64,000 bases of DNA from contig CAZHMD010000001.1 in NCBI GenBank assembly GCA_964533735.1, positions 434,001-498,000 on the forward strand. Direction: 5' to 3'. Both the position numbers and the translations under genes were made by a program. The DNA is from UBA6107 sp964533735. GTDB taxonomy: Bacteria; Chloroflexota; Anaerolineae; Anaerolineales; Anaerolineaceae. Under the pieces are notes generated by a model, which was not told where the DNA came from, did no database searches, and saw only the letters and a program-made list of their open reading frames with translations. Positions 8,354 to 17,296 of the stretch are shown here, piece by piece (position 1 is the first letter of the stretch; each line of letters opens with the position of its first letter).

Positions 8354-10084
8354 TTCTTTTGTCGCTCCCCACAACTTGAAATCTTTAAGGATTGAACCGC
8401 CGAGGAACTCCAGCAGGATCGAATTATCCGGGATCAGGCTGGTTTCCACTGGTAGGAACCATTCAAGGAAAGCCAATAGCCTTTTTGCTTCAACATGCTC
8501 CGGTGTACCATAAGGAACTTGTCGAAGCAAAGGCTCAGCCAGTGATCGTAAAGCTGAAAGTTCATACACTAAAGCGGAATTGAACAATTTGTTGCCATTT
8601 TCTTGATATGGGAAGATATATTCTTTTTCTCCGCGCTGGACAGACTCCCAACGGCCGATAGTTTGTTGAGCTGTATACCCGCGCTCCCGCGAATCACGCA
8701 CGATGCGTCGTAACAAACGTGTATCCGTCGTGGAAATTCGGTTATACCGATCCAGATTTAATTGGGTCAGGCATGAAGCATAAATTTTAAATGTGGAAAC
8801 TGGATCAATTTCAGGAAGAAGCTTCGGGTTCAACCCGTGGATGCCTTCCAGAATAATGATCTGATCTTTCTTGAGAACGACAGATTCTCCTCTTTCGCTT
8901 TTTCCACTCTTGAAATTATATTTAGGGATCTGCACCTCTTCACCAGCAATCAACCGTTTGAGATGGTCCGCCATCAAATGGGTATTCATTGCCCCGAGTG
9001 ATTCAAAATCGTACTGCCCGGATGCATCTCTTGGTGTCTCTTCCCGATCCACGAAATAATTGTCCATTTCAAGTGGAAACGGTGAAAAACCATTCGCCAG
9101 TAACTGAACCGATAATCGTTTCGAGAAGGTGGTCTTACCTGAGGAAGAGGGACCAGCGATTAGAATGATCCTGGCTTCGTCGGATTTCTCAGCAATATGC
9201 TGGGCGATGTCAATGATTTGAAGTTCGTGCAAAGCCTCTGATACCAGGATTATCTCGCGAATATTTCCCGCCTGGATCGAATCATTTAGCGCTCCCACCG
9301 ATTCAATTCCGAGTCTTTTCAACCAGTTCCCATATTGCCGGAAAGTGCTCAATAATTTTGGATAACTCGGCATGGGTTCAATCGTTTTCGGTGAATTCCT
9401 CCGCGGGAATCGCAGAACAAATCCTTCTCCAACCAATTCCAGGTCAAACCATTTCAGGTACCCAGTAGAGGGAACCATATAACCATGGTGATAATCTTTA
9501 TGCTCGCCTAGTTGATAGAGGACAAGGTACTGCTTCTGTCTGTATTTAAGTAATCTGACTTTATCCAGGAGTTTTTTTTCCTGGAAATAGGTAATCGCTT
9601 CTGACAGGGGAACGTTTGTACGATCAAAACATAAATCGTTTTCCACCAGGGTTCGCATCCGGTTTTTAAGTGCTTTGAGGTCATCCTGAGATATTGAATC
9701 CCCTTCAGCAACCTGGCAATAGTAACCACCCGCAGAAACTGAGTGGTCTAAAGTCATACTTACCTGAGGAAATAGCTCTTCAAACGCTGCTTCCAACAGA
9801 AATGTTATTGATCTCCTGTAAATGCGTGCGCCATCATCATCTGCCATCGTCACTAGGCGAATGCGGGAGTCAATTTCAATCGGATAGGTCAATTCACGCA
9901 GCTCGCCATTGACCACCGCGCCCATGATCGGGGGGTTATCCCATTCTGGCAGCACCTGGAGTAAAGTCTCAAGAGAAGCACCCCGTTGACCGGTATACAC
10001 CCTTCCATCAGGCAGGATCAACTCAATTGTTGGTCTCTCAGAATGAATTTTTCCGTTGCTGGATTCGTAAATATTACTGCCCAT
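8351..10084 (-). CDS. Nucleoside (uridine-type) kinase with N-terminal TGS and tRNA-synthetase-like domains
   Basis: A 577-residue protein in three parts. An N-terminal TGS domain (about 17-80, IELILPDGRVYTGQRGASL) is followed by a region resembling the second additional domain of threonyl-tRNA synthetase (about 90-200, including LDHSVSAGGYY). A P-loop uridine kinase/phosphoribulokinase domain follows, with Walker A GPSSSGKT at about 311-318, then EMDNYFVDREETPRD and ILEGIHGLNP. This is the large uridine kinase family common in Thermotogae, Firmicutes and Chloroflexi, inferred to phosphorylate uridine or cytidine. The start at 10084 is preferred because the TGS domain follows directly; a TTG 20 codons upstream keeps the frame open. 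It converges with the aminotransferase gene. Confidence 0.85.
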   Translation of the reverse strand: MGSNIYESSNGKIHSERPTIELILPDGRVYTGQRGASLETLLQVLPEWDNPPIMGAVVNGELRELTYPIEIDSRIRLVTMADDDGARIYRRSITFLLEAAFEELFPQVSMTLDHSVSAGGYYCQVAEGDSISQDDLKALKNRMRTLVENDLCFDRTNVPLSEAITYFQEKKLLDKVRLLKYRQKQYLVLYQLGEHKDYHHGYMVPSTGYLKWFDLELVGEGFVLRFPRRNSPKTIEPMPSYPKLLSTFRQYGNWLKRLGIESVGALNDSIQAGNIREIILVSEALHELQIIDIAQHIAEKSDEARIILIAGPSSSGKTTFSKRLSVQLLANGFSPFPLEMDNYFVDREETPRDASGQYDFESLGAMNTHLMADHLKRLIAGEEVQIPKYNFKSGKSERGESVVLKKDQIIILEGIHGLNPKLLPEIDPVSTFKIYASCLTQLNLDRYNRISTTDTRLLRRIVRDSRERGYTAQQTIGRWESVQRGEKEYIFPYQENGNKLFNSALVYELSALRSLAEPLLRQVPYGTPEHVEAKRLLAFLEWFLPVETSLIPDNSILLEFLGGSILKDFKLWGATKE

Positions 10085-10183
10085 TATCCATGACCCACTT
10101 TCAGTATTATTTTCAATCCTTTGTGAACCAACGTATTGTACCAATGATTATGCTATACTCTGCATACAATTTTGTTATGACCT

Positions 10184-10450
10184 ATGGAACCTAATTACGA
10201 TAGCCTGGATCCTGAAGAACGCATCAACAAACTGCTTGCAGCCATTTCTGTTCTCTTAGGCGCAGCCAGCATTTGCGCGGGCATTGTCCCAATTGTAGGG
10301 TTTATTGGTGGTGCGATCGGTTTATGGTCAGGGCTGCGTGGTCGCAAATCTCAATCACGCTCACTCGCCACTTTTGGGGTTATTATTTCCGCTTTCGCTT
10401 TGACCATTTCTTTCGTTTATGCAATTTTTGTCCAAATTTCCAAAAACTAA
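10184..10450 (+). CDS. Small two-TM membrane protein (DUF4190-like)
   Basis: An 88-residue protein with a short acidic N-terminus and two hydrophobic segments (about 18-48 and 63-84) separated by a basic loop (GLRGRKSQSRS). The sequence AAISVLLGAASICAGIVPIVG, glycine-rich helix, charged turn and second helix resemble DUF4190-type small membrane proteins, whose role is unknown. It is the only plus-strand gene between 8.35 and 18.8 kb. No Shine-Dalgarno sequence precedes ATG 10184, but TATACT (10154-10159) and TACAAT (10165-10170) lie close upstream, so the mRNA may have a very short leader. The stop is ten bases from the convergent permease gene. Confidence 0.7.
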   Translation: MEPNYDSLDPEERINKLLAAISVLLGAASICAGIVPIVGFIGGAIGLWSGLRGRKSQSRSLATFGVIISAFALTISFVYAIFVQISKN

Positions 10451-10460
10451 CAAATAAATA

Positions 10461-11309
10461 CTAGTCTTGTGAGCTTGAGAATAACATCCGGTCAAGCAGT
10501 GTTCTTTGCATCACAATGAAGATTACAATGACCGGGATAGACATGATCAATACCAGTGATCCTAATACACTCCACGGTTGAGCATTCCCGCTCTGCACCA
10601 TCGCGTAAATTGACATTGCCAGGGTGACAGTTTCCGCCTTGTCAACAAAAAACCATCCGATGGCGAACTCGGAATATGCCATCAGAAAAGAAATCAACGC
10701 TGCGATGGATATAGAAGGAAGTGCGAGTGGTAAGGTCACGTAACCAAAAGTTTTCAAACTGCTTGCCCCATCAAGGAATGCGGCTTCCTCCAACTCCTTT
10801 GAAACTGCCTGGAATGCAACGCGCATATTCCAAATGCAAAAAGGCATTCCAAAGGCAGTGTAAACCAAAACCAATGCCATAAGCGTCGTTCTTATCTTCA
10901 GCAAACTCAACACAATGTAGAGGGGGGTGGCAAAAGCAATTGGAGGGATCACTGCAGTTAATAACAAGAAAAAGAGCATCGGCTTGCGACCTGGGAAACG
11001 AAACCGTGCAAGTGCATACGCCAGGGAGGACCCCAAAACGATAGCTAATAAGGCAGATCCAATAGAAACGACCATGCTGTTTCTGAACAAGGTGATGAAA
11101 TTAACGGATTGATAGGGTCGATCCAGGACTTCTAAAACAGAAGAAAACGAAAATTCTTTAGGCAGAAGCCGGAACTCAGTCGGCCTGCTGAGCAATGATC
11201 CGTCAAATGCCAACCTGGCTATCCCCCAAATTGGAAGAATCACGTACAAGGCGATAACGATTAGGGAAATTTGAAATAGAACTTGTTTCCACCATTTCAT
11301 TTTATGCAT
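10461..11309 (-). CDS. Carbohydrate ABC transporter permease, MalG type (second pair)
   Basis: This 282-residue integral membrane protein has six predicted segments and the ATPase-docking EAA loop near 185-205 (SKELEEAAFLDGASSLKTFG), as in MalG-family CUT1 sugar permeases. Its start ATG overlaps the end of the GT-C/MalF fusion gene by eight bases, with AAGGAG six bases upstream, so the two are translationally coupled and probably form a heterodimeric channel. No binding protein or ATPase is encoded with this pair. It may share the binding protein at 17297-18529, or serve another one. Confidence 0.9.
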   Translation of the reverse strand: MHKMKWWKQVLFQISLIVIALYVILPIWGIARLAFDGSLLSRPTEFRLLPKEFSFSSVLEVLDRPYQSVNFITLFRNSMVVSIGSALLAIVLGSSLAYALARFRFPGRKPMLFFLLLTAVIPPIAFATPLYIVLSLLKIRTTLMALVLVYTAFGMPFCIWNMRVAFQAVSKELEEAAFLDGASSLKTFGYVTLPLALPSISIAALISFLMAYSEFAIGWFFVDKAETVTLAMSIYAMVQSGNAQPWSVLGSLVLIMSIPVIVIFIVMQRTLLDRMLFSSSQD

Positions 11310-13416
11310 AGGTTACTCCTTCAGTAACCTTGTTTGATCGATTGAGCATCATCACCAGGATTACAAGGAAAAGGATTGTGAGCATGTTAATGATTGCTGA
11401 TGCAAAGTATTGACCGTCATGAAACATCCCGTAAGAAACGTTCGCAAGGGTCATACCATCAACATAAAACGCTTGGAAGAGGTAAAACTGGTTGAATGCA
11501 AAAATTGATCTGATGATCACTGCAGGGATAATTAATGGCAGCAACAACGGCCAGAGAACATGACTAAATACCTGTATCCGGTTCGCTCCATCCAGTTGCG
11601 CTGCTTCAAATACATCCTCTGGAAGCATTTTAATCCCGGCAGTTGTAGCCAGCATCATGAATGGGAATCCATACCATACCCCAGCCAGTAGCAGCACCAA
11701 CATCCAGAGGTTTTGTGAACTCGTCCAGCTCATTAACGAAGCAAATGGAAAGGTCTCGCCATACTGTTGAACACCAAGACTCAACCAGCCTGTTGTCGGT
11801 GCGAACACATTCATCCACATTAATGCCCCGATCATCTCCGGGATCGCCCATGGGAGAATGAATAATATCTGCCAGGCTTTCTTGGCAAATATTCCTTTTT
11901 TCCACAATAACAATCCCACACCAATACCCAGTATTGACTGCAATAGTACGGAAACAACAGACCAAAAGGTGTTATTGAAAAGCAAGCTCGAACTCAAGAT
12001 TTGCTTTATTGCTGGCTGGTATATTCGAAACCCCAGGAATTGCACGATTGTGGAACGCGAACGAAGATCTGCATCTGCTGGATCAATTACTCCAGAAATG
12101 CCCCCCCATAATTCTCTCCAGATACCTCCATTCAATCCATCCTTGATTGATAGACTGTTAAAATCTGTCATGGACACCCCGAATTGATAAATTAGCGGGA
12201 AAATGGTAAACACTGCAAATACAATCAGCCCGGGAATGAGCCAGGGAAGGATCTTTTTCCAAGGGACAGTAAGTGCCACTGCCTTGTTTGTCTTCTTGGC
12301 AAATATTTTTCTTGCTATATCTCGAACAGGATCAAATATTAACGAACTCATCCCCTGGCTTGCTGCCAGGCTGAGGGGGGCGGTTAAGATGACGATGTAT
12401 TGAGGCCACTTCGTTGGCCAAAAAAGCAAAAACGTTAAGGCTACCGCGATCCAGATGACCATCACCCGATGTTTCAGCCACAGCCTTTTCATTCCAAATA
12501 CCGCCAGAATTGCGATCAACGGATCGAGTGCTATCCAAATGGCTTCTGGCTGCCAGACCCTGGGTGTTGAGAATAACCAGTAGAACGGCTGCCATACTGG
12601 AAAACCAGCGTCTTGTACCTCTTCCGCGCTGGTGGAATAAGCGCTGTGGAATAGAATGGATTCCTTTAGCCTTTCAATTGGATTCGGCCAAAGGTATGGA
12701 TCAGCGGCAAAAAATACAGCCACAGAAATTCCACCCCATAACAGAATTTTCGGAAAATCTTTCTTGAATCGTTGTTCATTTATCAGTGTTGCCAGCCAAT
12801 CGATAAAAATGGCAATACCGGCCACGCAGTAGAGGTATTTTGAAGCTGCTGTGAGACCTAATAACACGGCTGAAATGATCAACCAGACGAATCGGTATTT
12901 CTTTCGGTACTTCAAATATAGCAAGACGCTGCCCAAGCTGAAGAAAGCCGGCAGGGCTTCCAGCATGATCTGCGAGACGTATTTAACTGTAAACGAGTGG
13001 ATGGCTAACATTATTCCCGCCACAGGATCCACAACAGCCAGCAATCCGGCTGTCAGGCTACCAAAAATGGCATTTGCGATTCGCCCATTTTTCAATTGAT
13101 TACGCGGTAGGTAAACATTGGGGCTGGCCGTTGAAGGACGATCGGGAACAGGTTTTGTTTCGGGCAGGTTTACGATGCTGATCCCTACCAGGATCTTTGC
13201 CAACGGGGGATGTTCCGGGCGGTAATTGACCTCCTGAAATCCGAGCCAGTCCCCTGCCCGCATTAACTGGGCATACTCCTGGCCGGCGCGCAGGTAATCG
13301 TCCTCATCGTAATCAATATTCAATGTCGTCAAAGCGTGCCACCGGATGATCCACGCTATGGCAATCACGCCAATAACAGCCGCAATGGATAGAACAACTT
13401 TAAAAGATTTTTTCAT
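11302..13416 (-). CDS. Fusion: GT-C (GT39/PMT-like) domain plus MalF-type ABC permease
   Basis: A 704-residue protein made of two membrane modules. Residues 1 to about 370 look like a GT-C polyprenyl-phosphate-sugar glycosyltransferase of the GT39/ArnT type: an acidic loop after the first TM (DYDEDD, 35-40), PEHPPLAKIL (68-76) and about eight further TM segments. Residues about 385-704 are a MalF-like permease with the EAA loop at 600-620 (EDVFEAAQLDGANRIQVF). The frame is unbroken, with GGTG six bases before the ATG. It lies between the alpha-amylase and MalG genes. I know of no established example of this fusion. It could couple sugar import to glycosylation, or the GT-C part may be a degenerate membrane extension. 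Both domain calls are good; the joint function is unknown. Confidence 0.85.
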   Translation of the reverse strand: MKKSFKVVLSIAAVIGVIAIAWIIRWHALTTLNIDYDEDDYLRAGQEYAQLMRAGDWLGFQEVNYRPEHPPLAKILVGISIVNLPETKPVPDRPSTASPNVYLPRNQLKNGRIANAIFGSLTAGLLAVVDPVAGIMLAIHSFTVKYVSQIMLEALPAFFSLGSVLLYLKYRKKYRFVWLIISAVLLGLTAASKYLYCVAGIAIFIDWLATLINEQRFKKDFPKILLWGGISVAVFFAADPYLWPNPIERLKESILFHSAYSTSAEEVQDAGFPVWQPFYWLFSTPRVWQPEAIWIALDPLIAILAVFGMKRLWLKHRVMVIWIAVALTFLLFWPTKWPQYIVILTAPLSLAASQGMSSLIFDPVRDIARKIFAKKTNKAVALTVPWKKILPWLIPGLIVFAVFTIFPLIYQFGVSMTDFNSLSIKDGLNGGIWRELWGGISGVIDPADADLRSRSTIVQFLGFRIYQPAIKQILSSSLLFNNTFWSVVSVLLQSILGIGVGLLLWKKGIFAKKAWQILFILPWAIPEMIGALMWMNVFAPTTGWLSLGVQQYGETFPFASLMSWTSSQNLWMLVLLLAGVWYGFPFMMLATTAGIKMLPEDVFEAAQLDGANRIQVFSHVLWPLLLPLIIPAVIIRSIFAFNQFYLFQAFYVDGMTLANVSYGMFHDGQYFASAIINMLTILFLVILVMMLNRSNKVTEGVTYA

Positions 13417-13436
13417 CTTGGCACCATATTTTCAGA

Positions 13437-15086
13437 TCACTCGGCAGGCACTAATTGCAGTAGGATTGTTTGAAATGGCTCTATGGAGATTCCTGGTTGG
13501 TAATCTGTGGATTTTCCAGTCGTAACTATCATAGCTGTTATCTTGCCATCACCAAGAATGGATTCACCACCATACCGCCCATCCGCGAGACTTGCACCTT
13601 CAAAAGATAAAGTAAAATCCGCCACTTGTTTTTTGGACATATTAATCAATACCAGGATCGTTTCTTCTTCACTTTCACGAAGGGCAGCGTATATTCCACG
13701 ATCGCTGCATTTTATAGCAGTGTACCCACCTGCCGATAGTACCGGATGGGCTGCCCTTATTTGGATCAGTTCTTTATACCAGCTGAGCAACGAATTTTGA
13801 TCATTTAACTCGAGGCCCACATTTGTCTCGGCATAATTCTCCCCCAATTCTTGCCAGGGGGTTCCTGTAGTGAATCCTGCATTTAACTGAGAATTCCATT
13901 GCATCGGTCTGCGAATATATTCGTCCGGTTTAATGCCTTCCATGCCAATTTCTTCACCATAGTAAATGAAGGGAGTCCCAGGCGAGGTTAACATTAAGGC
14001 TGCTGCAACTTTGGCTTTATCCGCATTGCCGCCTAGTGTGCTCATCACCCGGTTCTGATCATGGTTGGTGAGAAAAGTCGCAAAATTCCAGTCAGGATTA
14101 TCTTTTTCAATAAATGACACAGCGCTGCCAATTCCAGAAATGCTCCCCCCGTTGGCACTGTTTACGAATCCGCTGGCAACCTCAAAATTAAAGATCATAT
14201 CCATTTCGTCACTATCATACAATTCTGAAACGCGCGCATCACTTCCTGAAACTTCACCAACCACGTAGGCATCCGGATTGATCTCTTTGTAAAAAGTATA
14301 AAATCCTTTGAACCAATCGTGGGTCGCTTGGGTGTTTTCCAGTACTGTTCCATCCTCTATCAAATGCTTGGCTGCATCCACACGGAAACCGTCAACTCCT
14401 ACATCGTTCAACCAGAATGCGGTTACTTTTTCCATCTGCGCGGTGACTTCGGGGTTCCGATAATTCAAGTCAGGCATATCCGGGCTGAAATAACCATAAA
14501 AGTATTTTGAATTTGGACCAGTATTTGCTAAATGCCAGTGAGCGCCGCCGTTTTCCGCAGACCATACATACCAATCATGGTATGGCCAACTTTCACTTTT
14601 CGAAGCCTCAACAAAAAAAGGGTGCTCACTTGAGGTGTGGTTAAGAACCAGGTCAATGATGACTCGTATCCCTCGCTTGTGAGCTTCTTCCAATAATCGT
14701 TGAAAATCTTTCATGTCCCCATATTCAGGATTCACGTTGTAATAATTTACTACATCATAGCCGTGGTATGACGGTGAAGGGTTGATGGGCATTAACCATA
14801 TGGCGGTAATTCCCAGGTCTTCGTGCGTAGCAGGGTCTCCATCATTAAGGTAGTCCAGTTTTTCCGTAATGCCGTTAAAATCCCCAATACCGTCAGCATC
14901 GCTATCGTAAAAGCTTCTCACAAAGATTTCGTAAAATACTGCGGTTTTCCACCAGGGTTTCTCAGGTTGGCGAGCTGCTGATGGAACTTCAGACGATATC
15001 GGTTCTGGAGTTGGTGTTGTAACTGGAACGCACGCTGCTAGCAAGCCTGCAAGGATAATAAAATGAATAACCACTCTGATGCGCAT
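13437..15086 (-). CDS. Alpha-amylase family (GH13) lipoprotein
   Basis: A 549-residue GH13 enzyme with a lipoprotein signal (lipobox LLAAC, Cys19) and a Pro/Thr/Ser linker. The catalytic barrel starts at about residue 45. Nucleophile D237 (DGFRVDAAKH), acid/base E278 (VVGEVSGSD) and transition-state D343 (FLTNHDQNR) are present, with the calcium-type loop DSDADGIGD at 61-69 and the conserved IDLVLNHT. It should cut alpha-1,4-glucans or maltodextrins on the outer face of the membrane. Overall it resembles neopullulanase/oligo-glucosidase-like extracellular amylases; bond preference cannot be fixed. Context with binding protein and permeases supports a maltodextrin uptake locus. A terminator lies just upstream, so expression may be lower than that of the first permease pair. 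Confidence 0.93.
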   Translation of the reverse strand: MRIRVVIHFIILAGLLAACVPVTTPTPEPISSEVPSAARQPEKPWWKTAVFYEIFVRSFYDSDADGIGDFNGITEKLDYLNDGDPATHEDLGITAIWLMPINPSPSYHGYDVVNYYNVNPEYGDMKDFQRLLEEAHKRGIRVIIDLVLNHTSSEHPFFVEASKSESWPYHDWYVWSAENGGAHWHLANTGPNSKYFYGYFSPDMPDLNYRNPEVTAQMEKVTAFWLNDVGVDGFRVDAAKHLIEDGTVLENTQATHDWFKGFYTFYKEINPDAYVVGEVSGSDARVSELYDSDEMDMIFNFEVASGFVNSANGGSISGIGSAVSFIEKDNPDWNFATFLTNHDQNRVMSTLGGNADKAKVAAALMLTSPGTPFIYYGEEIGMEGIKPDEYIRRPMQWNSQLNAGFTTGTPWQELGENYAETNVGLELNDQNSLLSWYKELIQIRAAHPVLSAGGYTAIKCSDRGIYAALRESEEETILVLINMSKKQVADFTLSFEGASLADGRYGGESILGDGKITAMIVTTGKSTDYQPGISIEPFQTILLQLVPAE

Positions 15087-15105
15087 TTCACCTCATTTAC
15101 GAGAT

Positions 15106-15133
15106 AAAAAAGCGGCCTTGCGGCCGCTTTTTT
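15106..15133 (-). terminator. Rho-independent terminator after the first MalG gene
   Basis: A perfect 12-bp palindromic stem: A6 then GCGGCC, loop TTGC, GGCCGC then T6. It lies three bases past the MalG stop and 20 bases before the amylase start. It probably reduces read-through into the amylase and second permease genes. It is symmetric, but no plus-strand gene lies close by. Confidence 0.85.
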
Positions 15134-15135
15134 GA

Positions 15136-16155
15136 TTAGCCTTTCACGCCGCCGGCAGTTAAGCCGCTGACGATTTGTTTCTGCAGGAGAATGTAAACGA
15201 TTGCCACGGGTAATGCAACAATAATTGCCATCGCCGAAAACCGGTTCCACGGGATTGAGTTGGCATATTGACCCTGCATATTGTACAAGGTCATCGCCAG
15301 CGTGTAATCTTTCGGTTGTGTCAGGAACAGCCAGGGGAGTACAAACTCCTGCCAGTGACCAATGAACCCCAGGAAGAATGTAACCGCCATCTGTGGTGCA
15401 GCCAATGGGATGACAATCTTGAAGAAGGTCTGGTTGGGATCAGCCCCATCAATTGCTGCTGCTTCTTCCAATTCTTTCGGGATAGTATCCAGGTAACCTT
15501 TCAAATTCCAGACCGCGAATGGCAGCGCAGTTGAGACCATGGCGATACCTACACCGATCAAGGAGTCTCGCAGGTTAAATAACATTTTGGAAGCAGTTCC
15601 CGGATCACACGCCATTAATGGCTGCAGCACTGTAACCCCATCCGCGCAGGTTCTGAGCTGAAAAGAGTTCAACAACAGGAACAAAGGTGTTGCCAGACCT
15701 ACTGCAGGCATCAATAATGGGATGAAGATCATGATCATCAGCACTTGGCGCAGCTTAAACTTGAATCGTGAAAATGCGTAAGCTGCACTGACTGCCACCA
15801 GAAGAGCAACGGCTCCCACTAGTACTGAAAGCAAAAAGCTATTCTTCAGTAATTCCAGAAAGGTGACTGGATTTGCAGTTGGTCGGGTAAGAACCTGTTG
15901 ATAAGCCTCAAACGATATTTCCTTGGGGAAAAGCTCCAGTGTTGATGGCCGTGTTGCCTTTGAACTGAATGAGAGTGTGATGATGTACATGATCGGGAAC
16001 ATCACTTCAATCGTGATGATTAAGCACATTAACTGTACCAACAACTGCCGCCACAGTGGTAACTTTTCACTTCCACCTTTACTCCCCGAAGTATCATAGG
16101 TGAAGAATCGGACAAAGATATTCTTTTTCTTTTCGGGTTCAACTATGACTGTCAT
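15136..16155 (-). CDS. Carbohydrate ABC transporter permease, MalG type (first pair)
   Basis: A 339-residue CUT1 inner-membrane permease. A cytosolic N-terminus (1-35) precedes six predicted TM segments. The EAA loop is clear (PKELEEAAAIDGADPNQTFF, about 230-250). An insertion between TM segments around residues 165-195 contains two cysteines (RTCADG and MACDPG) and may sit outside the membrane; it is absent from the second MalG of this window. The start follows the MalF stop by one base, so the two are translationally coupled. It works with the MalF at 16157-17170 and the lipoprotein at 17297-18529 in uptake of an oligosaccharide, likely maltodextrin given the amylase. Confidence 0.92.
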   Translation of the reverse strand: MTVIVEPEKKKNIFVRFFTYDTSGSKGGSEKLPLWRQLLVQLMCLIITIEVMFPIMYIITLSFSSKATRPSTLELFPKEISFEAYQQVLTRPTANPVTFLELLKNSFLLSVLVGAVALLVAVSAAYAFSRFKFKLRQVLMIMIFIPLLMPAVGLATPLFLLLNSFQLRTCADGVTVLQPLMACDPGTASKMLFNLRDSLIGVGIAMVSTALPFAVWNLKGYLDTIPKELEEAAAIDGADPNQTFFKIVIPLAAPQMAVTFFLGFIGHWQEFVLPWLFLTQPKDYTLAMTLYNMQGQYANSIPWNRFSAMAIIVALPVAIVYILLQKQIVSGLTAGGVKG

Positions 16156-16156
16156 C

Positions 16157-17170
16157 TTAAGACTCCGTATAACTTTCGGTAGCTCGGGTTAGCCGATTGG
16201 TGATCAGGAAAATGATGAGCACCACAAAGAAGATAATCACTGAGAATGCCCCTGCAGCCCCGTAAAGGCGTAAATTCCTCACCAGGTCATAGGCAAAGGT
16301 AACCAGGATCTCAGTGGTTCGGGCTGGACCTCCTGCTGTCATGAAGAAGACAAAATTGAAAAGGTTGAAGGACATGGTGAAACCGTACATTGCCGCTGGA
16401 ATCATTGCAGGTTTGATCAAAGGAACAGTTATATTCCAGAATTCATAAGATTTGGAAGCCCCATCAATGGATGCAGCCTCATAGAGTTCTTTAGGGATGC
16501 TCTGAAGTGCCCCGGTAGCCACCAGCACCATGAATGGCCAGCCCAGCCAGAAATTGGCGATCATCATTGCGTAGTAAGCCAGTGGTAACGGACCATTCGG
16601 TAACAACCAGGGAATCGGTGGTTTGTATTCAAACAACCACCTGATCTTCACCGGATCGGTCCCTCCAAACAGACTGGAAATCCACGTGACCGCCTGGTTC
16701 ATCGCTCCATATTGCTCATCAAAAATATTGCGCCAGACAACTGCAACCACAATCGGCGGAATGACAACTGGTAAAACATAAATCGCGCGGTATACGCGTT
16801 TGAACCAGATACCTTTAATATTCATCAGAACAGCAATTAACACACCTGCGGGAACGTGAACCATCACATTCGTGATCGCCCACCATAAGTTGTAAGTCAG
16901 TACTCTGAAGAAATCAAAGTTCTGAACAGGTAAACCGCCGGTGATAATTTCAATGTAATTTTGAAACTGAATTTGGTTTAGCTTAGGGGAATTCAACCCC
17001 AATAAAAGGTCTTTCGTTTGAAAATCTGTAAATGAAATGATCACCTGGTAAACAAGAGGATAAAAAGTGATCACCCCCATAATAATAAAAGCAGGTATTA
17101 GGTATAGGTATGGGAGAAAGGCGCGCCGGACGTTGATTTTCTTCTTAATCGGTAAACTAGTAGTAGCCAT
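16157..17170 (-). CDS. Carbohydrate ABC transporter permease, MalF type (first pair)
   Basis: A 337-residue permease with six predicted TM segments and the docking loop PKELYEAASIDGASKSYEFW (about 235-255). The N-terminal pattern (PYLYLIPAFIIMGVITFYPL, then SFTDF) is typical of MalF/UgpA-like CUT1 subunits lacking the large periplasmic P2 loop of E. coli MalF. It follows the binding-protein gene by 126 bases, in which a strong hairpin lies (17202-17245). It pairs with the adjacent MalG. Substrate is inferred from context only. Confidence 0.92.
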   Translation of the reverse strand: MATTSLPIKKKINVRRAFLPYLYLIPAFIIMGVITFYPLVYQVIISFTDFQTKDLLLGLNSPKLNQIQFQNYIEIITGGLPVQNFDFFRVLTYNLWWAITNVMVHVPAGVLIAVLMNIKGIWFKRVYRAIYVLPVVIPPIVVAVVWRNIFDEQYGAMNQAVTWISSLFGGTDPVKIRWLFEYKPPIPWLLPNGPLPLAYYAMMIANFWLGWPFMVLVATGALQSIPKELYEAASIDGASKSYEFWNITVPLIKPAMIPAAMYGFTMSFNLFNFVFFMTAGGPARTTEILVTFAYDLVRNLRLYGAAGAFSVIIFFVVLIIFLITNRLTRATESYTES

Positions 17171-17201
17171 TTATCCTCGCATGATGGTCCGGGTAGTTTA
17201 C

Positions 17202-17245
17202 AAAAAAGGTCAAAGCAAATGGGATTTCTCCCACTTGCTTTGACC
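17202..17245 (-). terminator. Strong hairpin with T tract between binding-protein and permease genes
   Basis: GGTCAAAGCAA and TTGCTTTGACC pair over 11 bp, continued after one mismatch by TGGGA/TCCCA around a four-base loop. In the minus-strand direction it is followed by six T. It has the form of a terminator or 3'-end stabilising hairpin, as often found after binding-protein genes that need more copies than the permeases. Confidence 0.8.
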
Positions 17246-17296
17246 GGTTATCCTGGTTAGACGAATCTTGTGTTCATCAGCCAAGACATTTCAAGG

